NCBI RefSeq assembly: GCF_900157305.1
Contig: NZ_LS974202.1
Coordinates: forward strand, 1,798,001 to 1,862,000
Length of the DNA: 64,000 nucleotides
Origin: Mesotoga infera
GTDB taxonomy: Bacteria > Thermotogota > Thermotogae > Petrotogales > Kosmotogaceae
Reading direction: 5' to 3'
The notes beneath the pieces are model-generated. The model saw only the letters and a list, made by a program, of their open reading frames with translations, ran no database searches and was not told where the DNA came from. Shown here piece by piece: positions 62,128-64,000 of this stretch; the first letter of the stretch is position 1; the number at the start of each line of letters is the position of its first letter. The position numbers and the translations under genes are program-made.

Positions 62128-62541
62128 TTTCTTTAACGCTCTTTCTGCCGTTTTCCAGGCCAGAGAAACGCATTTTACTCTCATCGGATACTCTCTGAGT
62201 CTTTCGAAAAGGGCGGCATCTCCAAGAAGATTTTCGTCGAAGGTTTCACCTCGCAGCATTTTGCTGAAATTAGCCAGTGTCTTCCCGGCTTCTTTCAGGG
62301 TCTTTCCTTCGAGAAGATCGGCCATCACCGAAGCCGATGCTTGACTTATAGCACAGCCATGACCGTCATAGGACAGAGAAGTTATCTTCTCATCTTTCAT
62401 TCGTATGAAGAGAGTTATCTCGTCTCCGCACGAGAGATTCGACCCCTTTTCCACGAGGTTGCTCTCTTTATCTATGCCCCTATGAACGGAGTTTCTGTAA
62501 TGGTGCATTATGAAATCGGAATAGATATCATCGAAACTCAT
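62125..62541 (-). CDS. sufU: Iron-sulfur scaffold / sulfur-transfer protein SufU
   Basis: About 138 residues from the ATG at 62541 (MSFDDIYSDFIMHHYRN), with GGGAGGTGG upstream; it overlaps the sufS end by 14 bp. Zinc/Fe-S ligand Cys in NLSCGDEI, YDGHGCAISQASASV, and RVKCVSLAWKT, with the SufU-type insertion (SKMLRGETFDENLLGDAALF) between the second and third. This insertion separates SufU from IscU. In Gram-positive bacteria SufU takes sulfur from SufS. Confidence 0.93.
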   Translation of the reverse strand: MSFDDIYSDFIMHHYRNSVHRGIDKESNLVEKGSNLSCGDEITLFIRMKDEKITSLSYDGHGCAISQASASVMADLLEGKTLKEAGKTLANFSKMLRGETFDENLLGDAALFERLREYPMRVKCVSLAWKTAERALKK

Positions 62542-63760
62542 CGAACCACCTCCCGGCCTCTTCAAGGGAATTTGCGAGTCTATCTACGTCTTCGAATGTA
62601 TTGTAAAGGTAAAAGGAAGCCCTGCAAGCCGATATGATTCCAAGCTCTTTCATCTGTAACTGGGAACAGTGATGACCGCTCCTCAGAGCGATGTTCATCT
62701 TTCTTCCTAGAAACTCGGCGATATCGTGAGAATGTACCCTGCTGTGAGTAAAAGTGATAACCGCCCTGCTGGATTCGGGGCTGTGGATTATGTACCCGCC
62801 GATGGCCCGGATTTTCTCTCTGGCCCTGGAAGTCAAATTGGAAACATGGGTACTGATTCTTTCCATTCCGGCGTTTTCCAGATACTCGACAGCGGCCAGC
62901 ATCGAGACGGCGCCGGAGATATTCTGGGTACCGCCTTCTAATTTTGCGACACCTTCGGAGAAAATCGTTTCCTCCTTTCCAACCAAGTCTATCATCTGAC
63001 CGCCGAAAACGAAGGGATTCAGCTCTCCCAGAAGTTTCTCTCTTCCGACGAGACAGCCTATCCCTGTTTCTGAGAGCATCTTGTGACCGGAGAAGACGAG
63101 AAAATCGACGTTGCTTTCGCTGAAAGAAAACTTCTCGTGCGGAATCAGCTGGGCACCGTCGAGCACCATGATACCGCCGGCCAAATGAACGAGCGATCCT
63201 ATCTCTTCGAAAGGAGGTCTGTAACCTGTTGAATTCACCAGACCTGCCAGAGAGAAAACGAATCTGCCATTCATCCGCTGGAGAGTCTCTTTCACCAGTG
63301 ACATATCGAGAGAGTTTTGGCTTATCGGAAGCGGAATAAATCGCAATCCATTTTTCCTGGCGTGATACTGCCAAGGGACGAAATTACTGTGGTGTTCGAA
63401 GACCGGTACGATGAAGGTGTCGTAGTCTCCACAGATGGAGAGGGAAGAGGCGAGAACGTTTAGGCCTTCGGTCGAACCTTTGGTGAAAACCAACTCGCAA
63501 GGTCTGCAGCCCACGAAGCCGCTCAACCTTCTTCTGGAGGATTCGTAAAGTTCGGTAGCCGCTTCGGCCAGTGGATAGACACCCCTGTGAACGTTCGAGT
63601 TGTTCCTTTCGTAGAAATCTCTGATCGCTGCGAGAACGGACGAGGGTTTCTGGGTCGTGGCGGCGCTGTCAAGATAAACGAGCGAAGGATCGTGAGAAAA
63701 TATGGGAAAGTCTCTCTTCAGACCCTCGAAATAACCGTTCAATTCTTCAGGCGAAAACAT
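62528..63760 (-). CDS. sufS: Cysteine desulfurase SufS
   Basis: PLP enzyme that provides sulfur for Fe-S clusters, 410 residues. YLDSAATTQKP at the N-terminus, VFEHHSNFVPWQ (His), FSGHKMLSETGIG (PLP Lys), and the catalytic-Cys loop ALRSGHHCSQ. This is a type II (SufS/CsdA) enzyme. It overlaps the upstream sufD-like gene by 14 bp and sufU by 14 bp. Confidence 0.95.
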   Translation of the reverse strand: MFSPEELNGYFEGLKRDFPIFSHDPSLVYLDSAATTQKPSSVLAAIRDFYERNNSNVHRGVYPLAEAATELYESSRRRLSGFVGCRPCELVFTKGSTEGLNVLASSLSICGDYDTFIVPVFEHHSNFVPWQYHARKNGLRFIPLPISQNSLDMSLVKETLQRMNGRFVFSLAGLVNSTGYRPPFEEIGSLVHLAGGIMVLDGAQLIPHEKFSFSESNVDFLVFSGHKMLSETGIGCLVGREKLLGELNPFVFGGQMIDLVGKEETIFSEGVAKLEGGTQNISGAVSMLAAVEYLENAGMERISTHVSNLTSRAREKIRAIGGYIIHSPESSRAVITFTHSRVHSHDIAEFLGRKMNIALRSGHHCSQLQMKELGIISACRASFYLYNTFEDVDRLANSLEEAGRWFDEFR

Positions 63761-64000
63761 GGTTCAAACCTCTTGAATGGTCGGGAAAGAGTTTTGCAAT
63801 CTTTTCAAGAACGGGATCGAAAGTCCCTTTGATTATGAGCTTCAGGGCTTCTTCCCTTGTCAATCCTCGCGACATGAGATAAAAGACTCTTTCCTCGTCC
63901 AGTGACCCTACCGTTGCTGCATGAGATGCGTTCACTTCGTTTTCATCGACCAGAAGAGAGGGTATGGCGTCCGTCCTTGCCTCGCTGGATAGTACCATCA
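63747..64000 (-). CDS. SufD-like Fe-S assembly protein, C-terminal part (cut by window edge)
   Basis: The last 84 residues are in the window: LSSEARTDAIPSLLVDENEVNASHAATVGSLDEERVFYLMSRG with the conserved His-Ala-Ala-Thr-Val-Gly segment that SufB and SufD share. Position directly before sufS favours SufD; SufB is possible. With sufS and sufU this is the 3' part of a classical sufCBDSU operon. Confidence 0.85.
   Translation of the reverse strand, partial: MVLSSEARTDAIPSLLVDENEVNASHAATVGSLDEERVFYLMSRGLTREEALKLIIKGTFDPVLEKIAKLFPDHSRGLNHVFA

Noticed and set aside
62580-63374. Long 264-codon frame opposite in phase to sufS
   Set aside because: Arg/Ser-rich shadow frame on the same strand as sufS, with no start signal; sufS is clearly the coding frame.
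1-64000. CRISPR array or prophage region
   Set aside because: No series of spaced direct repeats was seen, and no cas, integrase (except the IS), capsid or portal gene was found.

Overview
The window looks like a chromosomal segment of a Thermotogota bacterium, most likely of the Mesotoga/Kosmotoga branch. The moderate GC content, the Rex regulator, the recA-recX-rny order, and above all an SLH/coiled-coil/C-terminal-anchor protein of the Omp-alpha type next to a beta-barrel protein of the Omp-beta type (toga outer membrane) point there. The assignment is inference from gene content; no database search was possible.

Layout. 1-6394, minus strand: end of a tRNA gene and an operon of a membrane-anchored protein, DUF4416, rimO, pgsA, thpR, recA, recX and rny. 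6556-14860, plus: rex, a uridine-kinase-like gene, a large membrane protein, and a BMP-type nucleoside ABC importer. 14885-23341, minus: rodA, formimidoyltransferase, hutI, rlmH, corC-like, cdd, a Nudix gene, an inserted IscB/omega-RNA element, then gltX. 23557-30204: mainly plus-strand genes (panB, birA, an ABC-2 permease, rimP-nusA, fur), with rqcP-like and a secreted protein on minus. 31481-30135: comEC-like on minus. 31538-32931: an insertion sequence. 32992-43546, plus: csaB, an iron alcohol dehydrogenase, an rRNA methyltransferase, minD-minE, YjbQ, a giant O-antigen-ligase-like protein, a two-gene SUF system and an M42 peptidase. 43573-47884, minus: a coiled-coil protein, a membrane protein, an ABC ATPase, dnaB and alaX. 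47996-54751, plus: an oligopeptide ABC transporter whose oppB copy is frameshifted by a tandem duplication. 54762-59985, minus: a membrane protein, the Omp-beta and Omp-alpha genes, tyrS and secG. 60094-62041, plus: a TPR protein and a small acidic protein. 62125-64000, minus: sufU, sufS and the end of a sufD-like gene.

Most genes are tightly packed, often with ATGA or TAATG overlaps, and many use TTG or GTG starts set by a strong GGAGG. Several promoters have an extended -10 (TGnTATAAT).

The main unusual items are: (1) an IscB-family gene that keeps the ends of the protein and its upstream omega RNA (HEARO) but has lost the bridge helix, RuvC-II and HNH in frame, inserted between a Nudix gene and gltX; (2) a perfect 104-bp tandem duplication that breaks oppB; (3) two intergenic promoter-plus-terminator units that would make RNAs of about 50 nt, built identically against the 3' ends of convergent genes; (4) an attenuator-like leader before rimP-nusA; (5) large insertions in OppF and OppC.
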